A stretch of DNA of 64,000 nucleotides from Streptomyces sp. NBC_01775 (GTDB taxonomy: Bacteria > Actinomycetota > Actinomycetes > Streptomycetales > Streptomycetaceae), in assembly GCF_035917675.1 (NCBI RefSeq), contig NZ_CP109104.1, positions 8,432,001-8,496,000 on the forward strand. The letters run 5' to 3'. Both the position numbers and the translations under genes were made by a program. Below are positions 44,533-56,900 of the stretch, one piece after another. The stretch's first letter is position 1; each line of letters begins with the position of its first letter. The notes beneath the pieces are model-generated. The model made no database searches and had not been told where the DNA came from. It was given only the letters and a program-made list of their open reading frames with translations.

Positions 44533-44874
44533 CGCTGCCACGCTCGTTGTACTTTACTCTGTGTGACGAACCACGCGAACCACGCGAACACCGGGACTGA
44601 GGAAGCGGCGGACAGCCGTTGTCGCTGAGAACGGCCACGATCCGGGTCAGGCGGGAGATCTTCTACGGCGGTAGCCGGCGTGAAGGGAACGCCGATCCGG
44701 ACGGAGCCACCCTGGTCGGCCTCCCGGTGTCGGCCGGCTCGATCGTCACTACTCCGGTTCGTACCGGTCTGCCCGGCGTGAGCGCGTGAGCGTAGGTCAT
44801 CGCCGGGTTGATCTCCGGTTGGCCTCACCCCTGACAGAGGCTGTGCACCGGCATCAGCCCAAGGAAGGAAGATC

Positions 44875-45621
44875 TTGCCCATCAAGTCACTGCGGATTCC
44901 CACCGCGGACGGCCAGGCCGACGCTTTCGCCGCCTTCCCCGACGGCGACGGGCGGCACCCGGGTGTGCTGATGTACGCGGACGCCTTCGGTATCCGGCCC
45001 GTGCTGCGGGAGATGGCCCGCGAACTGGCCGGGCACGGGTACTACGTGCTCGTCCCCAACTTCTTCTACCGCCACGGCCCGGCACCGCTGATCGAACTTC
45101 CCGAGCACATCGGAGAAGAGGTCCGGCCCGCGGTCATCGCCCAACTGATGCCCTTGATCGAGGCGCACACCGCCGAACGTGTCCTGAGCGACGCCGACGC
45201 CTACCTCGGATTCCTCACCGCCCAGCCCGAGGTCGGCGCCGGACCGGTCGCGGTGACCGGCTACTGTATAGGCGGCCTCCTGGCGATGCGCACCGCCGCG
45301 GCCCACCCCGGCCAGGTGGCCGCCGTCGCCGGATTCCACGGCCCCGTGGGCGCCGACGGGCCCGACAGCCTGCGCCGCCTCTTCTCCGAGCTCACCGCCC
45401 AGGTCCACCTCGGCCACGCCGAAACCGACATGACGCCCGAGGCCCTCGGCGAGCTCAACCAGGCCCTGGATGCCGCAGGTATCAGCTACACCTCCGAGAT
45501 CTACCCCGGCACCATCCACGGCTTCACCATGTCCGACACCGACGCCTTCAGCCCCGCCGCACTGAAGCACCACTGGGACCGCCTGCTTCCCCTCCTCGAC
45601 CGCACCTTGGCCAACAGCTGA
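44875..45621 (+). CDS. Dienelactone hydrolase family protein
   Basis: 248 residues. The nucleophile motif GYCIGG places Cys131 at the active site, with Asp in HLGHAETD and His in GTIHGF completing the Cys-Asp-His triad of dienelactone hydrolases. The TTG at 44875 is taken as start because AAGGAAGGAAG precedes it and the protein begins PIKSLRIPTADGQADAF, the expected N-terminus. It would hydrolyse lactones or small esters, for example in aromatic ring-cleavage pathways; no other such enzyme is nearby. TetR at 43828 is the probable regulator. Confidence 0.9.
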   Translation: MPIKSLRIPTADGQADAFAAFPDGDGRHPGVLMYADAFGIRPVLREMARELAGHGYYVLVPNFFYRHGPAPLIELPEHIGEEVRPAVIAQLMPLIEAHTAERVLSDADAYLGFLTAQPEVGAGPVAVTGYCIGGLLAMRTAAAHPGQVAAVAGFHGPVGADGPDSLRRLFSELTAQVHLGHAETDMTPEALGELNQALDAAGISYTSEIYPGTIHGFTMSDTDAFSPAALKHHWDRLLPLLDRTLANS

Positions 45622-45734
45622 GGCTCCGGGCTCGGAGACCAAACCTGAAGTACACGGTTCCGGGGTCCTGGCCCGCACGCCGGCCGATCGCACCGGCCAT
45701 CTTGCGGTGACCCCGTAGACGATCACCCGGCCCA

Positions 45735-45767
45735 GGGCCTGTCCGGCGGATCTTGCCGGACAGGCCC
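45735..45767. terminator. Bidirectional terminator hairpin
   Basis: GGGCCTGTCCGGC (45735-45747), 7-nt loop, perfect complement at 45755-45767. It lies between convergent genes (dienelactone hydrolase and DUF1062). A 19-bp part recurs at 16723. Confidence 0.85.
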
Positions 45768-45781
45768 TGTCCCGGGAGGAC

Positions 45782-46330
45782 TCAGCGCTTGAGCGTGAAG
45801 GTGAAGTCGCCGGAGAGCTTGCCGCTCAGGCGGACTGCCGATACGAGATTCCCCTCGGCGATCAGTCTCTCGACCTCGGCTCGCGGAAAGCCGAAACCTT
45901 CGGCGATCAGTCGCGCCGGCCGGACAGGGATCCGCGCCGCAAAGCGGACCGAGACCTCGATCGCCTCGTCCTCCAGCTGATCCGGTCCGCCGGTGTCGAG
46001 GCGCCAGGCGTTGTCCCAGTCGAGGGCGATGCGGTTTCGTCGCCGCACGACCGGGTCCTGGAGCAACTCGGCTGTCAGACCGGGGTCGTTGTGGTGCAGC
46101 CGGTCCAGGAGCTCAGGTCGTATGGAGCGCACGTTCATCCGTTCCAGGACGGTGAGCTTGGTGGTATCCCCGCAAACGGTGCACAGCGCGAGGAGCCAGA
46201 CGTCGAGGAGCTTGTGGTGTGCGTTGACGCGGAATTTGCCGCTCGCCCGGAAGCGCTCGGAGGCGCACGCGTGGCAACGGCGGAGGATGACAGGCAGGCA
46301 GGTGGGCACGACCGCCCAGTTTTCGAGCAC
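45782..46330 (-). CDS. DUF1062 family protein
   Basis: 182 residues. The N-terminal CxxC pairs (RRCHACASERF and LCTVCGDTTKL) form a probable zinc ribbon. LDVWLLALCTVCGDTTKLTV and LDRLHHNDPGLTAELLQDPV are as I remember for DUF1062. The C-terminal S4-like segment (RPARLIAEGFGFPRAEVERL, IAEGNLV) suggests nucleic-acid binding. Function is unknown. The GTG at 46330 is the furthest good start; no clear ribosome site marks it, so a slightly shorter protein is possible. It is monocistronic and faces a bidirectional terminator. Confidence 0.82.
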   Translation of the reverse strand: MLENWAVVPTCLPVILRRCHACASERFRASGKFRVNAHHKLLDVWLLALCTVCGDTTKLTVLERMNVRSIRPELLDRLHHNDPGLTAELLQDPVVRRRNRIALDWDNAWRLDTGGPDQLEDEAIEVSVRFAARIPVRPARLIAEGFGFPRAEVERLIAEGNLVSAVRLSGKLSGDFTFTLKR

Positions 46331-46683
46331 AGCAGTACACCGGTTCCAGTGAGAAGTCCGCAGCGAAAAGGAGCGCGGCGCACATGCGCGACGCGCGACG
46401 AATCAGCACTCGGGAGGTCTCACTGGGTGTACAACGGCACGTCCTCGGCAAGGCGACAGGGGCGGGAGCACGGTAACGGCGCACGGAAGTGCGGCTCCAC
46501 TGGTTTTCGGGCGAGGCGGGTGGCGATGCCTCGCCGCTGTGAGGCGGCTGTCGCACCGCTCGCTGGTGACGCGCCGCGTGCGGGCCTCGCGACCAAGCCG
46601 ACTGCCGAGGAGGAGTGCGCAGCGGCGGCGCGCGTCGAGCACCAGCGCAGCCGAGGTCTCTCGTCCTGCCGGGCGAGGCCACC

Positions 46684-46860
46684 GTGGCGGAGCTCGTGGA
46701 CGGGTGGCTCGCTCGGGCGACGCCGGACGTGGAGTTGAAGACGGCGCGCGGCTGCATCGACGCCATGCCGTACGTGAAGACGCGCCCCGGTGCGATGCCC
46801 GTCCTGCTCTCCGACGGGCCCAAGGGCCGCCTGGATCGCCTTTCTTGGGTTCGGGTCACA
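46684..46860 (+). pseudogene. Possible tyrosine-integrase fragment
   Basis: VAELVDGWLARATPDVELKT followed by ARGCIDAMPYVKTRPGAMPV and DRLSWV resembles the SAM-like N-terminal domain of phage-type integrases. The match is weak and no catalytic domain follows. The remainder of 46331-47100 contains nothing else I can support. Confidence 0.25.
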
Positions 46861-47100
46861 GATTCAGGTCGCCCACGTGATGCTCGGCGTCGGCGCCGAA
46901 CCGGAGTGCCCACGTGTGCGCCTCGCGTGGCGACGGGGGAAGGTGCGCAGAACGTGCGGGTCGACGGGGCGTTCCGAGTCGAGCGTGAGGGCGCGCGGCG
47001 TCGCGTGACCGGCCGGCGGCGCCAGGTCGGCCGGGCTGTCCGGGCGGGGTGCGGCCCCGCCCGTCGGAAACCCCGGGGCGGGGCCGCGCGCGTGCCCGGG

Positions 47101-47325
47101 TCAGGCCGTGTCGGAGCTCTCCATGGCCCGGACGAGGCTCTGGGGCCGTAGGTCGGTCCAGTGGGTGTCGATGTATTCGAGTGCCGCGTCCCGGCTGGTC
47201 TCTCCGAGCACGGTCTGCCAGCCCGCCGGAACCTCGACGAACGAGGGCCACAGCGAGTGCTGCCTCTCGTCGTTGACCAGGACCAGGTAGGTGCCGTCCG
47301 GATCCTCGAAGGGATTGCTGCTCAT
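47101..47325 (-). CDS. MbtH-like NRPS chaperone
   Basis: 74 residues with nearly all MbtH signatures: [44 protein letters not shown]. MbtH-like proteins bind NRPS adenylation domains and are often needed for their solubility and activity. ATG 47325 follows GAAGGAGTGACCGG. Unusually it is transcribed away from the NRPS gene at 47933 rather than inside its operon, so the shared 600-bp gap probably carries both promoters. Confidence 0.95.
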   Translation of the reverse strand: MSSNPFEDPDGTYLVLVNDERQHSLWPSFVEVPAGWQTVLGETSRDAALEYIDTHWTDLRPQSLVRAMESSDTA

Positions 47326-47932
47326 CCGGTCACTCCTTCTCGGTGAATTCTTTCTCTCCGGAATCGTGCGACGCGCGCGGACGGCCCACCAGGAAGCGGC
47401 AGATTCGGGTCCACAGGGCGGGAGTCCGCCATCAGATATCCGTGTGCCGACTCTATAGTGCACGCCTCGAACGGCCCACCGGTGAAGAGGCGTAGAAAAC
47501 TGGCACGCGGGCGCCGCTTTACGGTCGCTCCCCTGCTTCGGTCCCGCTGAAACGTGGAGCAATCCTCTGCCGAAGAATTTCACGTAGTTCAGGTGCTGTT
47601 CACCGGGGGAGGCTTCGGGCGGCCGGACGGTGTGTGGCGAAGTCGACGCCGTGCCCCACGCGAAGCGGCTTGGACCAGCCACGGAAGGGGGTTTTCCGGC
47701 CAGATGACCCGCGGTCTGATATGCCGGGACGGTCCGGATGGACGTTTTATGTTACGCGAGCCGATCCCCTTCTTTCGGTGGGGAGTTCGGGTGGTTCCCG
47801 GTAATCGTGATATGGATCATATTGCCAACCCTTTACTGTTTCATTGCCTGTTGTGTTTCGATGAAGCGGTCCACTTCTCGATCAACCTGGCCACATCCGA
47901 TGGCAGCCGTCGGCGTAACGCCGACAAGACCG
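47326..47932. promoter_or_regulatory. Divergent MbtH/NRPS promoter region
   Basis: A 607-bp gap without a convincing gene. Two AT-richer parts stand out: 47428-47460 (towards MbtH) and 47745-47870 (towards the NRPS; contains GATATGGATCATATTGCC and TTTACTGTTTC). A 7-bp hairpin (GTCGGCG-TAA-CGCCGAC) lies at 47910-47926, only about 6 nt before the chosen NRPS start, and could mask the ribosome site. Confidence 0.5.
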
Positions 47933-50900
47933 ATGGGGATGCTCGTTCTCGTGCCCGAAAACTGCCCTGAACTACAACTCTCCGATGCTCAACTCGGGAT
48001 CTGGCTTGCGGAGCGTGCTGGGCTCGGCTCTTCCGGCGCCTACCAGTGGGCGGAGTACCTCGTCCTGGACGGCGGCGCCGACACCGGCCTCCTGGCCGCC
48101 GCGGTCACCAAAGCGGCGGCCGAATGCGAGGCGGTCAACGTCCGCATCACGGGAACAACCATCACCGGGACAACGGGTTCTTCGCCGGTGCAACAGCTTC
48201 TCCGGGACCCGGAACACGCCGTCGAGGTGGTCGACCTCCGGGGAGCGGCCGACCCGGACGCCGCCGCGATGGAGTGGATGCGAGCCGATGTGGCCGAAGC
48301 CGGGGACAGCGACGCCGGGCCGCTGTTCCTGGGGGCCGTCCTGCGCGTCACCGACGACCGCTCGCTGGTGTTCCACCGGGTTCACCACATCGCTCTCGAC
48401 GGAGCGGGCATGGCCCTGTTCGCCGAACGCGTCGCCGAGATCTACACCTGTCTGTACGACGGGCGTGCCGTTCCGGAGAGCGGATGGACGGGGCTCCGTC
48501 ACCTCGTGGACGCCGAAGCCGCCTACCGGAAGACCGCCGAACGCACCGCGGACCGGGACTGGTGGCTGGAGCGACTGGCCGGGCGGCCCGACTTCCTGAG
48601 CCTCGGCACTCACCCGGCCCCGGCCACGGCAAGTTCGCTGCGGCTGACCAGGGTGCTGCCGGCCGAGGAGTTCGCCAGGCTGCGCGCCGGTGCGCAGCGG
48701 CTAGGGCACCGCTGGACCCGGCTGCTCACCGCGGCGACCTCGGCATACCTGCACGCGATGACCGGCAGCCGCGACATCGTGCTGAGCCTGCCGGTCGCCG
48801 GCCGTCCGCCCGAACTCGTCCAGGCCGTCCCCGCGATGTCGGCCAATGTCCTGCCCCTGCGGCTGCACGTCGATCCGGCGGACACCGTCGGCGCTCTGCT
48901 CGACCAGGTCGCCGCCGAACTGCGACTGGTACGCCGCCACCAGCGATACCGGGGCGAGCGCCTGCGTCGTGAGCTGGACTGTCCCGAGGACGGCCGCAAG
49001 TTCTTCGGCCCCGTGCTCAACATCCAGCGATTCGACCGGCCGTTGCGGTTCGGCCCGACGACCGCGACCGTCCACAACCTCCAGGCGCCGCCGTCGGAGG
49101 ACCTCTCGATCGTCGCGTACGACCGTGGCGACGGGCCTTTGCGCTTCGACTTCGACGCCAACCCCGCCAACCACGGCGCGGAGTTGCTGCAAGACATCGC
49201 CGACCGCTTCTCGCACCTGCTGTGGCAGCTGGCGGAGGCCGACCGGGACACGCCCTTGGCACGGATGGCGGCGACCACCGGGAGCGAGCGCCGGCACAGC
49301 GCCGCTCTGGGCACAGGCGAGCGCTCGTCGGCCACGCCCGCCGACACGGCCGCAGGCCGGTTCGCCGGCCAAGTACGGCGCACGCCCGACGCGTTCGCGG
49401 TGCGCTCGGCCGAGACCGGTGAGCGGCTGACCTACCGCGAACTGGACGCGCGGAGTTCGGCGCTGGCCGCCGAGCTCGCCGCGGCCGGCGCGGGCCCGGA
49501 GCAGACCGTCGCGCTGCTGCTCGAACGGTCGGTGGACCTGGTCGTCGCGGCGCTCGCGGTGGTGAAGGCGGGCGCGGCCTATGTCCCCTTGCAACGGGAC
49601 GACGCGGTCTCCCGGCAGGAAGCGGCGTTGTCCGACGCGGGAGCGCTGGTGCTGCTCACCGACCGGAGCACCGAGGAGGACCGGATCGTCGCGTGGGCAC
49701 GCGATCGCGGTCTGCGGCAGCTGGACGTACGGGCGAGGGGAACCGGGGCCCCGGAGCCGCAGCTCACGCCGGATGTGCCGGCCTGCGTGATGTTCACCTC
49801 CGGTTCCACGGGACGGCCCAAGGGAGTCGCGGTCACCCAGGGCAATCTTGCCGGGCTCGCCGCCGACCGGTGGTGGTCCGAAGGCGGCGCGGACCGGGTA
49901 CTGCTGCACTCGCCGCACGCCTTCGACGCGTTCAACCTGGAACTGTGGGTGCCGCTGCTGACCGGTGGCGAGGTGATCGTCGCCCCTCCGGGACGGCTCG
50001 ACCCGGCCGTCCTCTCCCGGGTCACGGCCGCCACCGGGGTCACCGGGCTGTGGCTGACCGCCGGGCTGTTCAACGCGATCGCCGCGGAGGACGCCGCGTG
50101 CCTCGCCGGGGTGCGCCAGGTGTGGACCGGCGGTGACGTGGTGTCCCCCGAGGCGGTGCGCGCCGTGCGGTCCGCGCTGCCCGGGCTCACCGTCGTCAAC
50201 GGGTACGGGCCCACCGAGACCACGGTGTTCGCGACCAGATTCGCCGTGGAGGAGACCCCCGAAGACACCGGATCGGTCCCCATCGGCGTGCCGCTGGACG
50301 GCAAGCGGGTGCTGATACTCGATGACGCGCTGCGGCCGGTGCCACCCGGCGTGGTGGGGGAGTTGTACCTCGGCGGCGTGGGGGTCGCGCGGGGCTACCT
50401 CGGCCGGGCGGCGGCGACCGCCGAGCGCTTCGTGCCCGATCCATCCGGTCCGCCCGGCGCCCGCGTCTACCGCACGGGCGACCTCGCCCGCTGGAACCAC
50501 GACGGACAGCTGGAATTCGCCGGACGCGCCGACGGACAGATCAAGCTCCGCGGCTACCGGATCGAACTGGGGGAGATCGACGCCGCGTTGCTGGCCGAGC
50601 CCGGCGTGCGGCAGGCGGCGACCGTCCTGCGCGAGGACCGGCCCGGAGTGCGGCAGCTGGTCTCCTACGTGGCCACGTCGGGTGACACGACGACGCTGCC
50701 CGACGCGGTGGCGGACCGGCTGCCTCCGCACATGGTGCCGTCAGCGGTGGTGGAAGTGGACCGGCTGCCCCTGACCCGCAACGGCAAGCTCGACCGGGCA
50801 GCGCTGCCCGCTCCGGACGCCCGGGGCGCGGACACGGACACCAGGGGCACGGACACGGACGCCGGGGGCGCCGATGCGGCCAGGACTCCTCGCACCCGCG

Positions 50901-53900
50901 CCGAACGCCGGCTGGCCGGGCTGTTCGGTGAAGTCCTCGGCCTGGCGGACGTCCCGCTCGACCAGGACTTCTTCCAGCTCGGCGGCGACAGCATCAAGGC
51001 GATCCAGCTCGCCGGTGCGGCGCAGCGGGCCGGGCTGGCCATCAGCACCCCGGACGTGTTCCGCACGCCCACCGTCTCCGGCCTCGCCTGCGGCGTCGAA
51101 GCCGGGCCGGAACCGGGCCGTCAGGTCGCGCTGGGCGACACGGAAGATCCCACCGTCCCGCTGACGCCCATCATGCACTGGCTGCGGGAACGCGGCGGCC
51201 CCATCGACGGCTTCGCCCAGTCCCTGACCGTACGGACTCCGGCGGGAATGACACAGGCGCAGGTGCGCGCGGTGGTGCGGGCGCTGGTCGACCACCACGA
51301 CATGCTGCGGCTCTCCCTGACCACGGTGGGCACACTCTGGGCCCTGGAAGTGCTGCCCCACGCCACGGTCGAGCTGAACCGTTCGGACGCGGTGCTCACC
51401 CCCGAGCACGGGCAAGTGGTGCACGCGAGCTGGGACGACCCCGGTCCGGGGGAGCCGGGCCGCCTGACCCTGACGGTGCATCACCTCAGTGTCGACGGGG
51501 TCTCCTGGCGCATCCTCCAAGAAGACCTCCGGGCCGCATGGGAAGCCGTCCGGCACGGGCGTACACCGCGGCTGCAGCCCACGGGGACCTCCTTCCCGCA
51601 GTGGGCGAAGGCGCTGGTCCAGCACGCGCACCACGCCTCCGTGCTCGAGGCCTTCCCCCGGTGGGAGGCGGCGCCCGTGGATCCCCCGGTGGCCGCACGC
51701 GCGCTGGACGCCGACGTGGACACCGAGGACACCCGGCGCCGGCACTCCGCCACCTTGGACAGCACGCTGACCGCGCGCCTGGTGACCAACGCGACCGCGG
51801 CCTTCGACTGCTCGGTGAACGAGCTGCTGCTCACCGCGTTCGCCCTGGCCGCCGCCGACTGGCGGGACGGACCGGACGCGCTGTTCGTGGACCTCGAAGG
51901 CCACGGCCGCGAGGAGTTCGCCGACAACCTGGACCTGTCCCGCACGGTCGGCTGGTTCACCACCTTGCTCCCCGTGGTGCTCGACCCCGGCTGCTCCTGG
52001 CGGGACGCCCGCACCGACCCGACGGCGCTGGACGGTGCCGTGGCCAAGGTGCGGGCGTGCGTGCGCGACGCCCCGCGCGCGGGACTGGACCACGGTCTGC
52101 TGCGCCACCTCAACCCGCAGAGCGGCCCGGTGCTGGCCGCCCGGCCCTCGCCGCAGTTCGCGTTCAACTACCTGGGCCGTTTCGACGTCGGCGGCGACGG
52201 CGAGTGGGCGGTCGTGGCCGACGCGGTGGTGGCCGACCCCACGGCGGCCGACGCCACGGCGGCGGACGCCACCGTGGTCGGCGCTCCCACCGGCGGCGGG
52301 CTGGCCATCAGCCACACCGTGGAGCTCGACGCGGTGATCGCCGATCATCCGGACGGCCCCCGGCTGGTGGCCAACTGGTCCTGGCCCGGGGAGCTGCTCC
52401 CCGAGTCGCGGGCAGCCGAGCTCGCACAGCGCTGGTTCGACGTGCTGGCCGCGCTGACGCGCCGGGCCCGCTCCCGCGCGACCGGCGCCCTGCCCCTGCC
52501 CCCGCTCGCACAGGGGCTGCTGTTCCACTCGCTCTACGACCACGACGGCGCGGACCCCTACCTCGTCCAGTTCGTCTTCGAGCTCGACGGAAACCTGGAC
52601 CCCGCCGCTCTGCGCGACGCGCTGCACCGCCTGCTGCTGCGTCACCCTCAGCTCTCCGCGGGCGTCCGGCACGGCCCATCGGGACGCCCCGTACAGGTGG
52701 TCGACCCGGACTTCACCGTCGAATGGCAGGAGCAGCCGTACGCGGACCTCGAACACTTCCTCGACACCGACCGCAGGCGCCGGTTCGACCTCGCCCGCCC
52801 TCCGCTGGTCCGCGCGGCCCTGCTGCACCGTGCCGACGAGCGCCACACCTTCGTCCTGACCACGCACCACCTCCTGCTGGACGGCTGGTCCATGCCCGTC
52901 CTGATCGAGGAGCTGTTCTCGCTCTACGCCGGCCGCTCGCTGCCGCCCGCGACGCCGTACCGCGACTTCCTCGACTGGCTGTCCACGCGCGACTCCCGCG
53001 CCGACGAGGCCGCCTGGCGCGCGCTGCTGTCCTCCGTCGACGGCCCGACGCTGGTCGGCGGCGCCGGCCGGCGCGGCTCGTCCGCGGCCCGCCGCACCGT
53101 GACGGCGGAGCTGGACGCCGGTATCAGCGCGCGGGTGGACTCCGTCGCACGACAGCACGGGCTGACCGCCAACGTCGTCACGCAGCTGGCGTGGGCGGTC
53201 CTGCTCGGGGCCCTGACGGGGCGGGACGACGTGGTGTTCGGCACGACGGTCTCCGGCAGGCCGGCGGAGCTGCCCGGGGCGGAGCGGATCGTCGGCCTGC
53301 TGATCAACACCATTCCGGTACGGGTCCGCCTCGATCCGCACCGGTCGGTCGCCGAGTCCCTCGCGGACCTGCGCGCCCAGCAACTGGCCATGCTGGACCA
53401 CCAGCACGCCGACCTGACACGGCTTCAGTCGATCGCCGGGCACGCCGAACTGTTCGACACCGTCGTGGTGTTCGAGAACTACCCGATCGACGAGGGCGAG
53501 CTGCGCGACCTCGTGCCCGGCCTCGAACTCCGGGACGTCCAGGGGCGGGACGGCACGCACTACCCGCTGACGCTGATCGCCGTCCCGGGCAGCAGCGGCC
53601 TGCGGCTGCGCCTCGACCACAGCACCGACCTGTTCGGCGAGGAGGAGGCACGCCGTCTGCTCGACCGCCTCGGCGCGCTGCTCGACCGGATCACCGCGAA
53701 GCCGGAGGCACCGCTGGGGCAGGTCGGGCTGCTGCTGCCCGACGAGTCGGAGACCCCGGCCGGTGCGGGGGTGGACTCGGCCGACTCCGCACCGGCCGCG
53801 CTGCCCGCGCTGTTCGAGGCCCAGGTGCGCCGACGGCCGACGGCACCAGCTCTCACCTGCGGTGACACCACCTTGTCGTACGAGGAGCTCAACGCGCGGG

Positions 53901-56900
53901 CCAACCGGCTCGCGCGGCTGCTGTCCGAGCGCGGGGCCGGACCGGAACGCCTGGTGGCCCTGGTGCTGCCCCGTTCCCTGGACCTCGTGGTCGCGGTGTT
54001 GGCCGTGCTCAAGTCGGGAGCCGGCTATCTGCCCCTGGATCCGGCCCACCCCGGGGAACGTGTGCGGCAGGTGCTGGAAGGCGCAGATCCCGTACTCGTC
54101 GTGACGGCCACGCCGCTCGCGGTGCCGCACCCACAGATGGTGCTCGACGGCACCGATCCGGCCGCCCACCACCCGGCGGACGACCTCGGTCCGGCCGTGG
54201 ACCCCGACAGCGTCGCCTACGTGATCTACACCTCGGGCTCCACCGGGACCCCCAAAGGCGTCGTGGTCTCGCACCACAACGCAGTGCGGCTGCTCGCGGC
54301 GACCGACTCCCGGTTCGGATTCGGCGATGACGACGTGCACACGCTGTTCCACTCCTACGCCTTCGACGTCTCGGTGTGGGAGCTGTGGACGGCGCTGGGC
54401 CGCGGGGGCCGCCTAGTGGTGGTGCCGGACGACGTCGCCAGGTCACCACGGGACCTCCTGGAGCTGCTGGCCCGGGAGCGGGTCACCGCGCTCAGCCAGA
54501 CCCCCTCGGCCTTCTACCAGCTCATGCGGGCCGAAGCGGAGGCGGGATCGGGCAGGCTGCCCGCGCTGCGGGTCGTCGTGTTCGCCGGTGAGGCGCTGGA
54601 ACTCTCGCGCATCCGCTCCTGGCAGGGCCCCGGCCGCCCGACGCTGGTCAACATGTACGGGATCACCGAAACCACCGTGCACTCCACCTACGCCGAGCTG
54701 GACGACCCCGAGGAGACCGCAGGCGTCATCGGCACCGCGCTGCCCGATCTGCGCCTGCGCCTGCTGGATCACGCGCTGCGGCCGGTCCCGCCGGGCTGCC
54801 CCGGCGAGATCTACGTCGCCGGTCCCGGGGTGACGCGGGGGTACCTGGGACGGCCCGGACTCACCGCGAGCCGCTACGTCGCCGATCCGTCCGGCGCGCC
54901 CGGAGCCCGGATGTACCGCTCGGGGGACCTCGCGCGGCGGCGCGCCGACGGCACCCTGGAATACCTGGGCCGGACGGACCAGCAGGTGAAGATCCGCGGC
55001 TACCGGATCGAGCCCGGCGAGGTCGAACGGGTCCTCGAACGGCACCCCGCCGTGGAACGCGCCGTGGTGCTCCCCGACACCGATGCCGACGGCGGCCGGT
55101 TGCTCTGCTACGCCGTGGCGGCCGGGGAGACGACCCCCGCCGCGCTGCGCGAGTACGCCCGAGGGGTCCTGCCCGCGCACATGGTGCCCGCCTTCGTCCT
55201 CCTGGTCGACGAGATCCCGCTGACCGGCAACGGCAAGCTGGACCGCGGAGCCCTGCCGAAGCCGGAGTCCGCGCTGCCGGTGAGCCGCCCGCCCGAGAAC
55301 GAGCGGGAACGCCTCCTGTGCGCGCTGTTCGCCGAGACACTGGGGGTCCCCGAGGTCGGCGCGGAGGACAGCTTCTTCGATCTGGGCGGGCACTCGCTGC
55401 TCGCCACCCGGCTGATCAACCGGGTGCGGGCGCTGACCGGCTGCGAGCTGAGCATCCGCACCCTGTTCGACGCCCCCGTCGTCGCCGACCTGGCACGGCA
55501 CCTGCCGGAGCCGGCCGGCGCACCGGGCGACCGGCTCGTCCCCGACCCGCTCGCCCCGTCCGACCCGCTCGCCCCGTCCGACCCGCTCGCCTCGTCCGAC
55601 CCGCTCGCTCCGTCCGGCCGGTTCGTCCCGTCCGAGCGGCCGGAGCGGATCCCGCTGTCCCCCGCACAGCGCAGGCTGTGGTTCTTCAGCCGCCTCGCAG
55701 GGCCCAACTCCGTCTACAACATGTCCTTCGCCATCCGGATGAGCGGCCCCCTGTCGGCCGGAGACCTGCGCGCCGCCCTCGGCGACGTACTCCTCCGGCA
55801 CGAGAGCCTGCGCACCACCGTCACCGAGATCGACGGCGAGCCGTACCAGTCCATCGGCACCGCGGAGGAGTTGTCGTTCGAGGCGGTGACCACCTCGGAG
55901 GCCGAGCTGCCGGGCGTACTCGCCGACGCGGCCACGCACGTCTTCGACCTCGGCGCCGAACTCCCCGTCCGCGTCCTGCTCTGCGAGACCGCGCCGGAGC
56001 GGCACGTGCTGTTGATCCTGCTGCACCACATCGCCGCGGACGGCTGGTCACTGGGCCCCCTGGCCCGCGACCTGTCCACCGCCTACCGGGCGCGCGTCGC
56101 GGGCGAGGCCCCGCGGTGGGCGAACGAGCCCGTGCAGTACGCGGACTACGCCCTCTGGCAGCGCGGTCTCGACCTTCGCGCCGAGACCGCGTACTGGCAG
56201 GAGACGCTGCGCGGTGCCCCCGAGGTGCTGACGCTGCCGACCGACCACGCCAGGCCGCCCGTATCGGCGCACCGCGGTGAGACCGTCGAGTTCACGCTGG
56301 ACGCCGAGCTGCACGCGCGCCTGGCCGAGCTCGCACGGTCCACCAGGACCAGCTTGTTCATGGTGACGCACGCCGCCGTCGCGGTGCTGCTGTCCCGGCT
56401 CGGCGCCGGTGAGGACATCCCCGTCGGCACGCCCGTGGCCGGACGGCACGACGAGTCGCTCCACGAGACCGTCGGCTGCTTCGTCAACACGGTGGTGCTG
56501 CGTACCGACCTCAGCGGCACGCCGACGTTCGCCGAGCTGCTGGAGCGGGTCCGCACCACCGACCTCGACGCCTTCGCCCACCAGCAACTGCCCTTCGAGC
56601 AAGTGGTCGAGGCGGTCAGCCCGCCGCGCTCGCTGTCCAGCCACCCCGTCTTCCAGGTGATGCTGGCCTTCCAGGACACTCCGCCCGCCGCGTTCGACCT
56701 GCCGGGCCTGCGGGTCGAGCCGGTCGCAGCGCACGGCGGCGCCTCCCGCATGGACCTGCTGTGGAGCCTGCGCCAGCACCACGCGGACCACGGGGCGGAA
56801 GCCGGTGTCGAGGGCCTGCTGGAGTACGACACCGAACTGTTCACCCCCGCCTCCGCCCGGCTGCTGCTCGCGCGGCTGGAACAGCTGCTGCGCGCTGTGG

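Noticed and set aside
47738..47932. N-terminal extension of the NRPS reading frame
   Set aside because: The 65 extra residues are hydrophobic and Cys-rich without NRPS similarity, lie in the AT-rich leader and lack a ribosome site.
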